Shown: positions 35,648 to 43,485 of the stretch, piece by piece
How the letters are laid out: each line of letters starts with the position of its first letter
How positions within the stretch are numbered: the first letter of the stretch is position 1
DNA from: Alkalihalobacillus bogoriensis ATCC BAA-922
GTDB taxonomy: Bacteria; Bacillota; Bacilli; Bacillales; Bacillaceae_F
Assembly: GCF_000621445.1 (NCBI RefSeq)
Contig: NZ_JHYI01000012.1
Coordinates: forward strand, 124,001 to 188,000
DNA length: 64,000 nucleotides
Reading direction: 5' to 3'
Notes under the pieces: model-generated
Database searches by the model: none
The model's input: only the letters and a program-made list of their open reading frames with translations
What the model was told of the DNA's origin: nothing
Made by a program: the position numbers and the translations under genes

Positions 35648-36484
35648 TTACAACTGACTTGAAAGGAAAGGAAACTTCTTCAATACCTCTTCAGGTTCAG
35701 CGAGTTCCCCTGATTTAATCTTTTCAATCTTTTTATAATCCTTATTTGTATCACTTGCAAGATGAAGAGTTCTCATAAACATTTCAGTTCGCGAATCTAC
35801 AATTGTTCGATAATGTTTATCTGAACTCATATGTCTTCCTTGGCGAAAAAAGATAGTCGCTTCTTCTTCTCTAACCGTTTTAGTAAAAGCATCATACACG
35901 TTAATAAAGGTCATGCCTAATGCGATTTTCGGATAGTAATACTTGTGAAAATTTGAAAACTTACCTTGCTCAGTGTAAACCCCTGCGTAACCCTTTCCAA
36001 AGCTTATGACAAATCCACTATAAGCAGGATTAATATAATTATTTAACTTTTCTAAGAAATCTATACTTAATGCATCATCATCATCTAGTCTTATTGTTGC
36101 GTAACATACGTCTTCTGTAAACTTAGTTAATTCATTTTTCACAACAGCACTTATTAAACTAGATTGAAAATCGTTCCCTGGTGTTTGAACGACTTTTGCC
36201 CAAGAATAAGGAGCAAGAAGGTCTTCTAAACGATCAAGATATAACTTTGGTAATTCATCAGATGTTACAACTAACAATGTAACATCCTTTGAATCAAAAT
36301 GAACTCTTTGATTTAGCAAAGAAGGAAGAGTGATTTCTCGAAATAACTTTTCATGCATTTCTAGACGTTCATTTGAAAAAAGTATTTCCTTGTATGAGCG
36401 GCCCTCTAACTCACCAATTCTCCAACCCATTCCACCTTTAGTAATCATACTGTAACGCACAATAATAAACCGGTGTGTATCCAA
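35648..36484 (-). CDS. Putative rhamnosyltransferase-family protein (paralogue 2)
   Basis: A 278-residue paralogue of the next gene downstream. It shares VRYSMITKGG, the RLDDDDALSIDFLEKL acidic motif, SFGKGYAGVY, YYYPKIALGMTFIN and an RTLH.ASDT block. The TTG start at 36482-36484 is preceded by GAGGAGG at eight bases; the open frame extends to 36538 but the extension lacks similarity. It has its own terminator, so the two copies are separately transcribed. Confidence 0.72.
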   Translation of the reverse strand: MDTHRFIIVRYSMITKGGMGWRIGELEGRSYKEILFSNERLEMHEKLFREITLPSLLNQRVHFDSKDVTLLVVTSDELPKLYLDRLEDLLAPYSWAKVVQTPGNDFQSSLISAVVKNELTKFTEDVCYATIRLDDDDALSIDFLEKLNNYINPAYSGFVISFGKGYAGVYTEQGKFSNFHKYYYPKIALGMTFINVYDAFTKTVREEEATIFFRQGRHMSSDKHYRTIVDSRTEMFMRTLHLASDTNKDYKKIEKIKSGELAEPEEVLKKFPFLSSQL

Positions 36485-36636
36485 TGGCTTTCCTCCTCTG
36501 ATATTATTAAGGACGAACTCTATCGTTGAATAGAACATGGTGTAATCTGAATATACAGTGTATTTCTCTCCTATTCTACAAAAGCCATGACTTCACACAA
36601 TTTCACACTAACAAACTGAGATTTAACGAACTTCTT

Positions 36637-36980
36637 TTATGATTTTTTCCCTTTGTCATAGGTTTGCATGAATATTGTTTCATATTCTTTCACTGATTTT
36701 TTGCATTAAAAAATCCCGCCCGCTCATACCCCTTTTTATGTTACTATCCAATTCGTCTTCCGAAAGTGTTAGAATTTCCAACATCGCGTTTGCCATACCA
36801 TTAATATTTCCAACCTTACACAATTTACCGTACTCTCCTTTATGTAAAACCTCAGCTAGACCTGATTTACAATCTGTTGATACAACAGATGTACCTGATG
36901 CCGATGCTTCCGCAATCGCATGGCTCAATCCTTTAATACTTTTATTTTCTTCTCCAACGCTTGTCCCTCTTTCTTTATTT
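36637..36980 (-). pseudogene. Decayed C-terminal fragment of a GT4 glycosyltransferase
   Basis: The reverse strand encodes IKGLSHAIAEASASGTSVVS, then TDCKSGLAEVLHKGEYGKL, which is the donor-binding end of a GT4 enzyme. The reading frame is closed by a TGA about 60 bases upstream and no N-terminal domain exists. Near the end, a frame change after ISERI would continue YETIFMQTYDKGKKS before stopping at 36637. This is a 5'-truncated, frameshifted remnant, probably lost during rearrangement of the polymer cluster. Confidence 0.7.
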
Positions 36981-37138
36981 CCATTTCTTCATATCTATAT
37001 TTAATAATAATTCTATCATAACAAAAACTATACTTTTTTCTTATAACAATATACCTAATTTATCTTCCAATTTCAGTTTTGTTCAATATAATGGAAATAG
37101 CACTTATTTTTTTAGTTAGATAGATAGGAGATTACATT

Positions 37139-39100
37139 ATGAAACCAAATCGATTGGTACTCATGTCAGTTACAGTTATTTCTATAAGCATTTTTTTAAT
37201 ACTTTTTGGTTACGCGGTATCCAAACCAAAAGACGATTTATCACAATTAGAGTTATTAGCTTTACAATCGTTTGATAAAGGTGCATTTGAAAAAAGTCGG
37301 GATTACTATCTTGATTTGTTATCAAAAAATCCTATTAATGTTGAGGCTAGATTAAAATTATCTGAGTGTTATATTGCATTAGCACAGCTTGATTTAGCTG
37401 AAGAAACTCTTCAAGAAGGAATTACACTCATCCCTTCTGAAGCACTTTTTTATACTTACCTGTCAACTTTATACTTAAACCAATCAAAAATCATAGAGAC
37501 ATTAGAGACATTAGAACTGGGGCTTTCTCATACGAGTTCTTTAAACCTCCAAGAAACCTATAACAATTTTCTTGAACAAATTGAAATTGATACTGAACGA
37601 AACTTAGTTCAACTTAACCATGAAAGGATACTTTCCTTAGTATGGAAGGATGAATACAATCGAAAAATCCCACTTCATGCCGACTGGGAAAACACGAATT
37701 CTCATGTTGGAAATATTGAAGAGACAGATTCAGAAGCTGTTATTTTCCATGGAAACTCCATCGGAAAAACCATTGTTACCGCTAAAATACTAAATATAGA
37801 ACGTGAGATTGAGATAATTGTAAAAGACCAGGTCGTAGAATCAATTACTTTCATTAATCATGACTTATATCCATTAGCACTAGGAGAAGAAATAGAAATA
37901 CAAATTCAAGCTCATGATGCAAATGGGGAATTAATGGATATTCAAGCTGAATGGACACTTGAACATCGACTTGGAAAAATCAATCATTCTCTTGGAATGA
38001 ATACGACATTTACAGCAGAAAAAGAAGGCGTCGAAGTCATTTTTGTTTCCTTCGACCAAATACAGGAATTTATTGAAATACAAATTGGTCACGACAACAA
38101 AACAGTCTTAACCCAAATTGATGGCCAAGGAACCATTTCAATATTACCCGAGGGGAACTCTTATCCGATAGGAACTGAAGTCACAATAGAAGCAATTCCT
38201 GCTACAGGCTGGACATTTAGCCATTGGGATGGCGATATTCAAGCTACGCATTCGAGCTATACATTTATAATTCAAGATCATGTGAATATAAGAGCAGTTT
38301 TCGAAAATGACTTAGAAAGCTTTACTTTATCTACCGCAGTAACAGGAGACGGAGATATCACTAAAAATCCCTCTCGGACCACATTCAAAGCTGGAGAACT
38401 CGTTACGCTTACAGCAAAGGAAAAGTCTGGATGGAATTTTTCTCATTGGATTGGTGATGTATCAAGTTCCAGGTCAACCATTACTATAGAAATGAATAAA
38501 AACTATACTGTGCGAGCAGTATTCAAAAAAAGTAACGATTCAGACGTAATTGTTGAAAAGCCAACTGCCACTTCCCCTATTAAGGAAAAAGAGAACAAGG
38601 AGGAGGAAACACCCAAAAAGGAAACTAGTAAATATACATTAAATACTTCAACAACAGGAGAAGGAAGCATAACTAAAAGTCATTCTAGTCATGAGTTAAC
38701 TGAAGGAACAATCGTTACGTTATCAGCAAAACCAGCTAAAGGCTGGACATTTGTAAGATGGAGTGGAGATGCTTCCGGTACTTCCACAACAACACAAGTG
38801 AATATGAATAGCAATAAACAAATACAAGCGATTTTTGAAAAAGTAGAAGAGAAACCCAAACAAGTCACGTTATTCACAACTGTCCATGGCGAAGGCTCGG
38901 TAAGACAAAGTCCTACTGGTCAAACCTTTCCAGTCGGAACGACCATTACGTTAACTGCAGTACCAGCGGAAGGCTTTCAATTTATTGGTTGGAGGGGTTC
39001 TGTTACGAGTACAAGTCGTGAATTAACGATTACATTACAAAATGATATGATTATTAGCGCCCACTTTCAAAAAGAAAATTCTGGACATAACGAAGACTAG
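37139..39100 (+). CDS. Membrane-anchored TPR protein with four InlB-type B-repeats
   Basis: A 653-residue surface protein. It has one N-terminal membrane segment (residues 5-28), a TPR block (about 38-140: LELLALQSFDKGAFEKSRDY, AEETLQEGI) and a middle Ig-like region (170-330). Four divergent InlB B-repeats follow (about 335-640), each with GxGxI, P.G..VTLTA.P..GW.F..W.GD and a terminal AVF. A Lys/Glu-rich spacer separates repeats 2 and 3. Such modules bind partners at the cell surface; no catalytic domain is present. ATG follows AGGAG by eight bases. The SGNH-like gene lies 138 bp downstream. Confidence 0.8.
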   Translation: MKPNRLVLMSVTVISISIFLILFGYAVSKPKDDLSQLELLALQSFDKGAFEKSRDYYLDLLSKNPINVEARLKLSECYIALAQLDLAEETLQEGITLIPSEALFYTYLSTLYLNQSKIIETLETLELGLSHTSSLNLQETYNNFLEQIEIDTERNLVQLNHERILSLVWKDEYNRKIPLHADWENTNSHVGNIEETDSEAVIFHGNSIGKTIVTAKILNIEREIEIIVKDQVVESITFINHDLYPLALGEEIEIQIQAHDANGELMDIQAEWTLEHRLGKINHSLGMNTTFTAEKEGVEVIFVSFDQIQEFIEIQIGHDNKTVLTQIDGQGTISILPEGNSYPIGTEVTIEAIPATGWTFSHWDGDIQATHSSYTFIIQDHVNIRAVFENDLESFTLSTAVTGDGDITKNPSRTTFKAGELVTLTAKEKSGWNFSHWIGDVSSSRSTITIEMNKNYTVRAVFKKSNDSDVIVEKPTATSPIKEKENKEEETPKKETSKYTLNTSTTGEGSITKSHSSHELTEGTIVTLSAKPAKGWTFVRWSGDASGTSTTTQVNMNSNKQIQAIFEKVEEKPKQVTLFTTVHGEGSVRQSPTGQTFPVGTTITLTAVPAEGFQFIGWRGSVTSTSRELTITLQNDMIISAHFQKENSGHNED

Positions 39101-39238
39101 TATCCCGAAGAATGGTGTGTCGAAAGACAACTTTACGTTTCACTTTTCCTATTTTTACAAATTCACCTTGCACACCGTTGGAGGTTTCAGTAGAATATAT
39201 TACAGAGATCTGTTTTTAGAAAGGTGGAAGTTTTTAAG

Positions 39239-40018
39239 TTGAAAAATCTTTTTTTAATCATAACAATCATTGTATGTGTTTCCATACTCGGGCTCAGCCA
39301 CTATCAATACAATCAAAAGCTAAAAAACATTGCAGCAGAAGCACACCAATTTGAACAACCTGTAATTGAGCGATTATCAAATACCCAATCAACTAAAACT
39401 TCTAATAACGAAAGTGATGATACGGACCTTTCTGGAATAGTTGGAAATCTTATTTCTAACCAAGAAGAAGAAGAAAATATCTCTGTTACTTTTTTTGGTT
39501 CTCTTTCCTTAGGAGCCCCCGAAAGTGATAAAGGGTGGCCAATGTTGGTCATTTCTGAAATAAATGGAATGTTAGAAAAAGAAAAGCTTAAACCTACAAT
39601 TGTTAATGTAAACAGGTCGTCTTCGCTTGATGTATACAACAGTAATTATTTTGATACTGTTATCGAGAGTAATCCCGACCTTTTAATTGTAGAACCATTC
39701 ATATTAAATGATAACGGGATTGTACGAATAGAAGATACACTATATGTGCTTGAACAATTTCTTAATAAAGTATCCGATAAACTACCGGAGACAGAAGTGT
39801 TAATCATACCACCTAACCCAGTGGAAGGAGCGGTCTATTATATATCACAAGTAGAATCAGTAGCTGAATTTGCTCAGTCTTCTGGATACAGTTTCGTTGA
39901 CCATTGGACGGCCTGGCCAATAGACGACAATCTTTCTGATTATCTTGAAAATAACAGACCGAACCAACAAGGACATTCAATATGGGCAGAATTCATGGTC
40001 AATTATTTAACAAATTAA
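39239..40018 (+). CDS. Membrane-anchored SGNH/GDSL hydrolase-like protein
   Basis: A 259-residue protein with an N-terminal membrane anchor (NLFLIITIIVCVSILGLSH) and an extracellular SGNH-like domain. The probable nucleophile block is FFGSLSLGAPESDKGW and the His block is NRPNQQGHSIWAEF. Such proteins often remove or transfer O-acetyl groups on surface glycans, but the usual GDS motif is altered to GSLS, so activity is uncertain. TTG 39239-39241 is 11 bases after AAAGGTGG; the GTG at 39224 lies inside that site and is less likely. Confidence 0.65.
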   Translation: MKNLFLIITIIVCVSILGLSHYQYNQKLKNIAAEAHQFEQPVIERLSNTQSTKTSNNESDDTDLSGIVGNLISNQEEEENISVTFFGSLSLGAPESDKGWPMLVISEINGMLEKEKLKPTIVNVNRSSSLDVYNSNYFDTVIESNPDLLIVEPFILNDNGIVRIEDTLYVLEQFLNKVSDKLPETEVLIIPPNPVEGAVYYISQVESVAEFAQSSGYSFVDHWTAWPIDDNLSDYLENNRPNQQGHSIWAEFMVNYLTN

Positions 40019-40022
40019 TCAA

Positions 40023-40053
40023 AACCACCCGTTCACACGGGTGGTTTGTTCTT
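40023..40053 (+). terminator. Terminator after the SGNH-like gene
   Basis: Perfect stem AACCACCCGT (40023-40032) / ACGGGTGGTT (40037-40046), four-base loop, then TGTTCTT. Confidence 0.85.
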
Positions 40054-40234
40054 GGCTGAAAGCTTTATTACTGACCAATCGACAAAAACTAATAAAAAGT
40101 TCGCAAATTGTACTATTTTCAACCGCCAGACTCAAAGGCCTATCACATTCCGGTGTTCCGACTATATCATTATTTCTTGAACAAATAAGTTATGATACTT
40201 ACAATTGCTAAACTCTAGTGTCTTTACAGATCAT

Positions 40235-40303
40235 AACTCCTCCGTTTGCTTTTTATATTAGTTGCCGAACCAATTAATATTTTGCACCTGGGTGGAGTTT
40301 TTT
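40235..40303 (+). ncRNA. Structured leader hairpin with T-run (candidate attenuator)
   Basis: The outer stem AACTCC.CC (40235-40243) pairs GG.GGAGTT (40291-40299). The inner stem ATATTAGTTG (40255-40264) pairs CAATTAATAT (40271-40280) around loop CCGAAC. Unpaired strands of 11 and 10 bases separate the stems, and TTTTTT follows. It sits 95 bp before the gene at 40398. The remaining 40054-40397 gap shows nothing else clear. It does not match T-box, SAM or other leaders that I can recognise. Confidence 0.45.
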
Positions 40304-40397
40304 CTTACCTCGCTAGAAGCTTTTTCGTTGTCGTAATAATACAAGGGAAAGAAGAATACCATGAAGTACTACCCTTTAGAAAAGGAGTGAGTACATT

Positions 40398-40856
40398 GTG
40401 AGAAGAACAACACCATTTCCACCTCAAATGTTTCTTATTATTCTTGCGGTTGTGACTGTAATTGGTCTCATTTTACTATTTTTACCTTCTGAAGCTAATC
40501 AAGCAAAGAAAACTGTACAACAATTTTATAAACACGAACAAAATTGGGATTTTATTTCTGCTTGGGAACTATTTCATCCTGATATGCAGGCAAAGTTCAC
40601 TAAACCAAGTTATTTACAGAACCGCTCCCATATTTTTATGGACCACTTTGGAGTCGATTCTTTTTCTTTCACTTTAGAAAAGCCAAAAAAGAGAACAAAT
40701 TGGAGAATGAACGAAGACCAAGAACCCTTTGATACAGCTTATGAAATAACAGTTACAAAAGAATATAATGGCACCTATGGCAGATTCAAACTTGTCCAAG
40801 ATGTTTTTGTTGTAAGGGATGAAAAAGCTTGGAAAATATTATGGGATTATAATTAA
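40398..40856 (+). CDS. Membrane-anchored small protein with NTF2-like domain
   Basis: A 152-residue protein with one N-terminal membrane helix (residues 10-30, MFLIILAVVTVIGLILLFL). A compact domain follows with the order expected of NTF2-like proteins: VQQFYKHEQNWDFISAWELF helix, then strands ending VFVVRDEKAWKILWDYN. The function is unknown; such domains act as protein-protein or ligand-binding modules. GTG start with AAAGGAGTGA seven bases upstream. Confidence 0.6.
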   Translation: MRRTTPFPPQMFLIILAVVTVIGLILLFLPSEANQAKKTVQQFYKHEQNWDFISAWELFHPDMQAKFTKPSYLQNRSHIFMDHFGVDSFSFTLEKPKKRTNWRMNEDQEPFDTAYEITVTKEYNGTYGRFKLVQDVFVVRDEKAWKILWDYN

Positions 40857-40882
40857 TAACAGTAAAGCTAGGGTTCAAAGAA

Positions 40883-40912
40883 AAACACCTCGTTTATACG
40901 AGGTGTTTCTAA
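40883..40912. terminator. Bidirectional terminator
   Basis: Perfect stem AAACACCTCGT (40883-40893) / ACGAGGTGTTT (40898-40908) between convergent genes at 40398 and 40915. Confidence 0.85.
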
Positions 40913-40914
40913 TA

Positions 40915-41805
40915 TTAAGTAATTCTATTCATAATTAAATCAAACACCTCTACTGGTTCTTGCATGCTATGACCATCTGGATGCGCAAAGAAGAATACCT
41001 CAATATCATTGTTTTTAAAGTCATTCATTTCATTTAGATTTAATTCAGAAGTGAATAGTGGCAAGTGAACTTCATAATGATGTTTATCAAGAGTATTTTG
41101 TATATAGAATATTCTTCTCTCTTTTAAACGGTCACTATATGGAATAAGACTAAATCTCTCTTTAAATTGTTCAAGCGCTTCATCACGTGTAACACCACCA
41201 AAACAACGCTTTAATAGCTTTAGTACACTTCCATTATCATATTTGGTAACATCAATTTGTGGATTTATAACTACAGCACTTGATTCTGGTAACAGAGCCG
41301 TTAATTTTAATGAAGCAAATCCCCCACCTGATGAACCATAAAAGATAACATTTTCATAAGAAACCCCTATATTATCAGCTACCTTTTTTACTAAGCCTAA
41401 TATTGTAGGAATCACCTCAGCCTCTTGTGTCCCACAATACCAAGCAATCCCCATATCACTATGTGGCTTAATTGTAGGGTCAGCTATATACAAGCAATGA
41501 CCTGGAAATAAATGAGACCATGACCATCTTTGGAAGACTGGCGGCTCTAACTTTCCTCTATCAGCATACCCACTAAGCAATACGAACAAACGGTTCTCCT
41601 CAGACGATTTATAGATGAAATCATATTCAAAGGATTCATCTGAAAAGGTATAAAGCCCCTCATCTAAATGATTAAGTTCATTATAATCATTTATCTTATA
41701 CTTAGATAAACTATCAAAAGAGCTTTTGCCTGATTTATATCCTGTTTTCGGACGGGCACTTTCCTTTTTCTTTATATTTCTATCAATTGAAATTAGTTCT
41801 TTCAT
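40915..41805 (-). CDS. Cytoplasmic alpha/beta-hydrolase-like protein
   Basis: A 296-residue protein with the nucleophile elbow YGSSGGGFASL (GxSxG) around residue 165. A candidate acid and His lie near the end (NTLDKHHYEVH, AHPDGHSMQEP). No signal peptide. Similar hydrolases occur in surface-glycan loci, but the substrate is not readable. ATG 41803-41805 lies eight bases after AAGGAG; an ATG two codons earlier is too close. Confidence 0.68.
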   Translation of the reverse strand: MKELISIDRNIKKKESARPKTGYKSGKSSFDSLSKYKINDYNELNHLDEGLYTFSDESFEYDFIYKSSEENRLFVLLSGYADRGKLEPPVFQRWSWSHLFPGHCLYIADPTIKPHSDMGIAWYCGTQEAEVIPTILGLVKKVADNIGVSYENVIFYGSSGGGFASLKLTALLPESSAVVINPQIDVTKYDNGSVLKLLKRCFGGVTRDEALEQFKERFSLIPYSDRLKERRIFYIQNTLDKHHYEVHLPLFTSELNLNEMNDFKNNDIEVFFFAHPDGHSMQEPVEVFDLIMNRIT

Positions 41806-42081
41806 AATCATTTCTCCTTACATAGATGATATTAATTCTTCTTATCGGTTTTAGACTATTAATAATGTAGACAAGTCTGCTTGTCTAACAATCCCTCCAC
41901 CCATTAAGGAAATTGACTGACTATCTTAAATTTTACTTGGTTTTCATTAAATAGTCTATTTAATTTTTTTGGTGATATATAGAATTATCCGCCACTTACT
42001 ATCGCGTACGTTTACTCGAAGTTTTCTCACCTATTTCAGAAAAAAAGAAGAGAGGCTTTGTAAGAACCACTCCTTTTATGA

Positions 42082-42243
42082 CTATGATTTAGTATTAATA
42101 TTTGTAGTATTTATGTATGGACTCATGTTTCGTATCATTTGGTTAATTACAGTTTTTGCATCGATTGTAGGATTTTTATTAACTAGTTGTTTTGCTTGTT
42201 GTAGTATCTGCAGTAACTCTTTTTCAGTAAAACCGTTCTTCAT
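42082..42243 (-). CDS. Small 53-residue protein of unknown function
   Basis: A compact frame with a good ribosome site (AAAGGAG, six bases before ATG 42241-42243). The product begins MKNGFTEKELLQILQQAKQL and continues with an amphipathic helix containing DAKTVINQMIRNMSPYIN. It is helical, mildly basic and has no signal peptide or membrane segment. The opposite-strand open frame over the same bases encodes cysteine-rich nonsense. The remaining gap (41820-42081 and 42244-42370) shows nothing else I can name. Confidence 0.55.
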   Translation of the reverse strand: MKNGFTEKELLQILQQAKQLVNKNPTIDAKTVINQMIRNMSPYINTTNINTKS

Positions 42244-42370
42244 ATTAATCTCCTTTAAGTAGGAATGATATTGTTAAAATTGTAAGTATCATACAATTCC
42301 ACTTTACTATAGTACTACAAAAACTTGTAGATGTGAAGAAATATAAAATGTCATAAATTATTTACTTTCA

Positions 42371-42545
42371 TAAGAAAAACGCGGGAGCGTCTTTTCGTTT
42401 CAAGCGAAGTGCGGAGCCCTGCCCGCTTTTGAAAGTGAACCCCAAGTACTCTTCTTGGGGTGAAACAAACGCACAGGTGCGAAGCCTTCGCTGTTCTAGA
42501 ATAAGCTTTCAAAGCTTCTCTGCTACACCAAAATTTTTCTTTTCA
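42371..42545 (+). repeat. MITE-like repeat, longest copy
   Basis: About 175 bp bounded by TAAGAAAAAC and TTTTTCTTTTCA. The interior includes a strong hairpin CCCCAAG (42440-42446) / CTTGGGG (42454-42460) and the shared segments GCGGAGCCCTGCCCGCTTTT and AGAATAAGCTTTCAAAGCTT. It has no coding capacity. Related copies lie at 10625 (fragment), 11029 and 14492. Confidence 0.78.
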
Positions 42546-42548
42546 TTT

Positions 42549-42587
42549 AAAAAAGCAAAAGTTTCCGTTAGCGGGAAGCCTTTGCTT
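42549..42587 (-). terminator. Terminator overlapping the end of the riboswitch-controlled small gene
   Basis: Minus strand AAAGCAAAGGCTTCC pairs GGAAACTTTTGCTTT, then TTTTTAAATG. The 5' arm lies within the last codons of the 55-residue gene. Confidence 0.75.
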
Positions 42588-42735
42588 TATTTATTTCGAT
42601 ATGCAGTAACTTTTTTTGATGATTATATGCATTTTTAAAATAAGAACCTTTGTTTTTTGTAAATAGATCCTGATTATATAAATACAAATTTATATGAATA
42701 AATAAAGAATGCCATATTTTCTTAATCGTTTTCAT
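42568..42735 (-). CDS. 55-residue basic protein under c-di-GMP riboswitch control
   Basis: The frame starts at ATG 42733-42735, eight bases after GGGAGG. The product begins MKTIKKIWHSLFIHINLYLY and continues NQDLFTKNKGSYFKNAYNHQ. It is rich in lysine and aromatic residues, and the N-terminal stretch could form an amphipathic membrane-binding helix. It has no recognised domain. A c-di-GMP-I riboswitch begins 45 bp upstream and an intrinsic terminator overlaps its end, so it is a free-standing transcription unit tied to c-di-GMP. Confidence 0.7.
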   Translation of the reverse strand: MKTIKKIWHSLFIHINLYLYNQDLFTKNKGSYFKNAYNHQKKLLHIEINKAKASR

Positions 42736-42779
42736 AATCATAACCTCCCGAATTCAACTAGGAATTTACAAGGCTTTCT

Positions 42780-42852
42780 GGCAACTGGCTGGCATACCTC
42801 TAAAGGCTTAGCCCCTATAGTTTTGCGTCACCATTTTTCAATAGCTTTGCCC
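42780..42852 (-). ncRNA. c-di-GMP-I (GEMM) riboswitch
   Basis: On the minus strand the order of conserved GEMM-I elements is complete. GGCAAAGC is followed by a hairpin with a GAAA-type loop (CTATTGAAAAATGG), then GACGCAAA, AGGGGCTAAGCC, a variable hairpin, ATGCCAGCCAG and GTTGCC. These correspond to the P2 tetraloop, the ACGCAAA ligand strand, the CUAA segment and the tetraloop receptor arm. The aptamer precedes a 55-residue gene on the same strand. No obvious terminator sits between them, so translational or more distal control is possible. Confidence 0.88.
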
Positions 42853-43053
42853 TTATCTATTCCACTAGTATGATTGAATTTATTTTATAATACCAAACAA
42901 ATTTCCACACGTTACTTTTGAACTATTTTGGCGCTTTTTGTCGAAAGTTGTCTGTCGAGCAAGTTTAATAGCTGAGTTGCTATGAAAATGTTAGTAATGT
43001 TATATACCCGCTGGTAAAATAAAGTAAACTACATTTCATAGAAAGGATCTTTT

Positions 43054-43440
43054 ATGAAACTAACTAAAATTCACCACATCGCCATCATTTGTTCGGATTA
43101 TGAAACATCGAAAACGTTTTACACCGAGATATTAGGACTTTCCATAATTCAAGAAAAATATCGCAAAGACCGCGACTCTTACAAACTCGATTTAGCCGTA
43201 AATGGAGAGTATCAAATCGAACTTTTTTCCTTTCCAGGTAGTCCGAATCGACTATCGTATCCAGAGGCTGTTGGACTACGTCACTTAGCGTTTGAAGTCG
43301 ATTCAGTGGAGGAAACAAAACAAGAATTAGAGGAAAAAGGTATCGGTGTAGAAGTGATTCGAACAGATGAAACGACAGGTAAGCGATTTACGTTTTTCTC
43401 CGATCCGGATGGATTGCCAATTGAATTGTATGAGAAATAA
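43054..43440 (+). CDS. VOC family (glyoxalase/YaeR-like) protein
   Basis: A 128-residue vicinal-oxygen-chelate protein with two beta-alpha-beta-beta-beta modules. HHIAIICSDYETSKTFYTEI gives the first metal-ligand His; YQIELFSF, GLRHLAFEVD and DPDGLPIELYEK supply the other Glu/His ligands. Closest in layout to the YaeR/SMU1112c subgroup. The reaction is unknown; glyoxalase-like or lyase chemistry is typical of the fold. ATG follows AAAGGA by six bases. Confidence 0.88.
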   Translation: MKLTKIHHIAIICSDYETSKTFYTEILGLSIIQEKYRKDRDSYKLDLAVNGEYQIELFSFPGSPNRLSYPEAVGLRHLAFEVDSVEETKQELEEKGIGVEVIRTDETTGKRFTFFSDPDGLPIELYEK

Positions 43441-43446
43441 GAAAAA

Positions 43447-43480
43447 ACCCCAAAAGGCCTGTTATAAAACCTTTTGGGGT
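43447..43480. terminator. Bidirectional terminator
   Basis: Perfect stem ACCCCAAAAGG (43447-43457) / CCTTTTGGGGT (43470-43480) between the convergent VOC and lipoprotein genes. Confidence 0.88.
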
Positions 43481-43485
43481 ATCCT

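Noticed and set aside
40235-40303. T-box leader suggested by GGGTGGAG near the terminator
   Set aside because: The required AGGGTGG-ACCGCG antiterminator core and Stem I are absent, and the downstream gene is not an amino-acid gene.
41969-42262. 97-residue plus-strand open frame rich in cysteine and phenylalanine
   Set aside because: No ribosome site, unlikely composition, and it is antisense to the better-supported 53-codon gene at 42082-42243.
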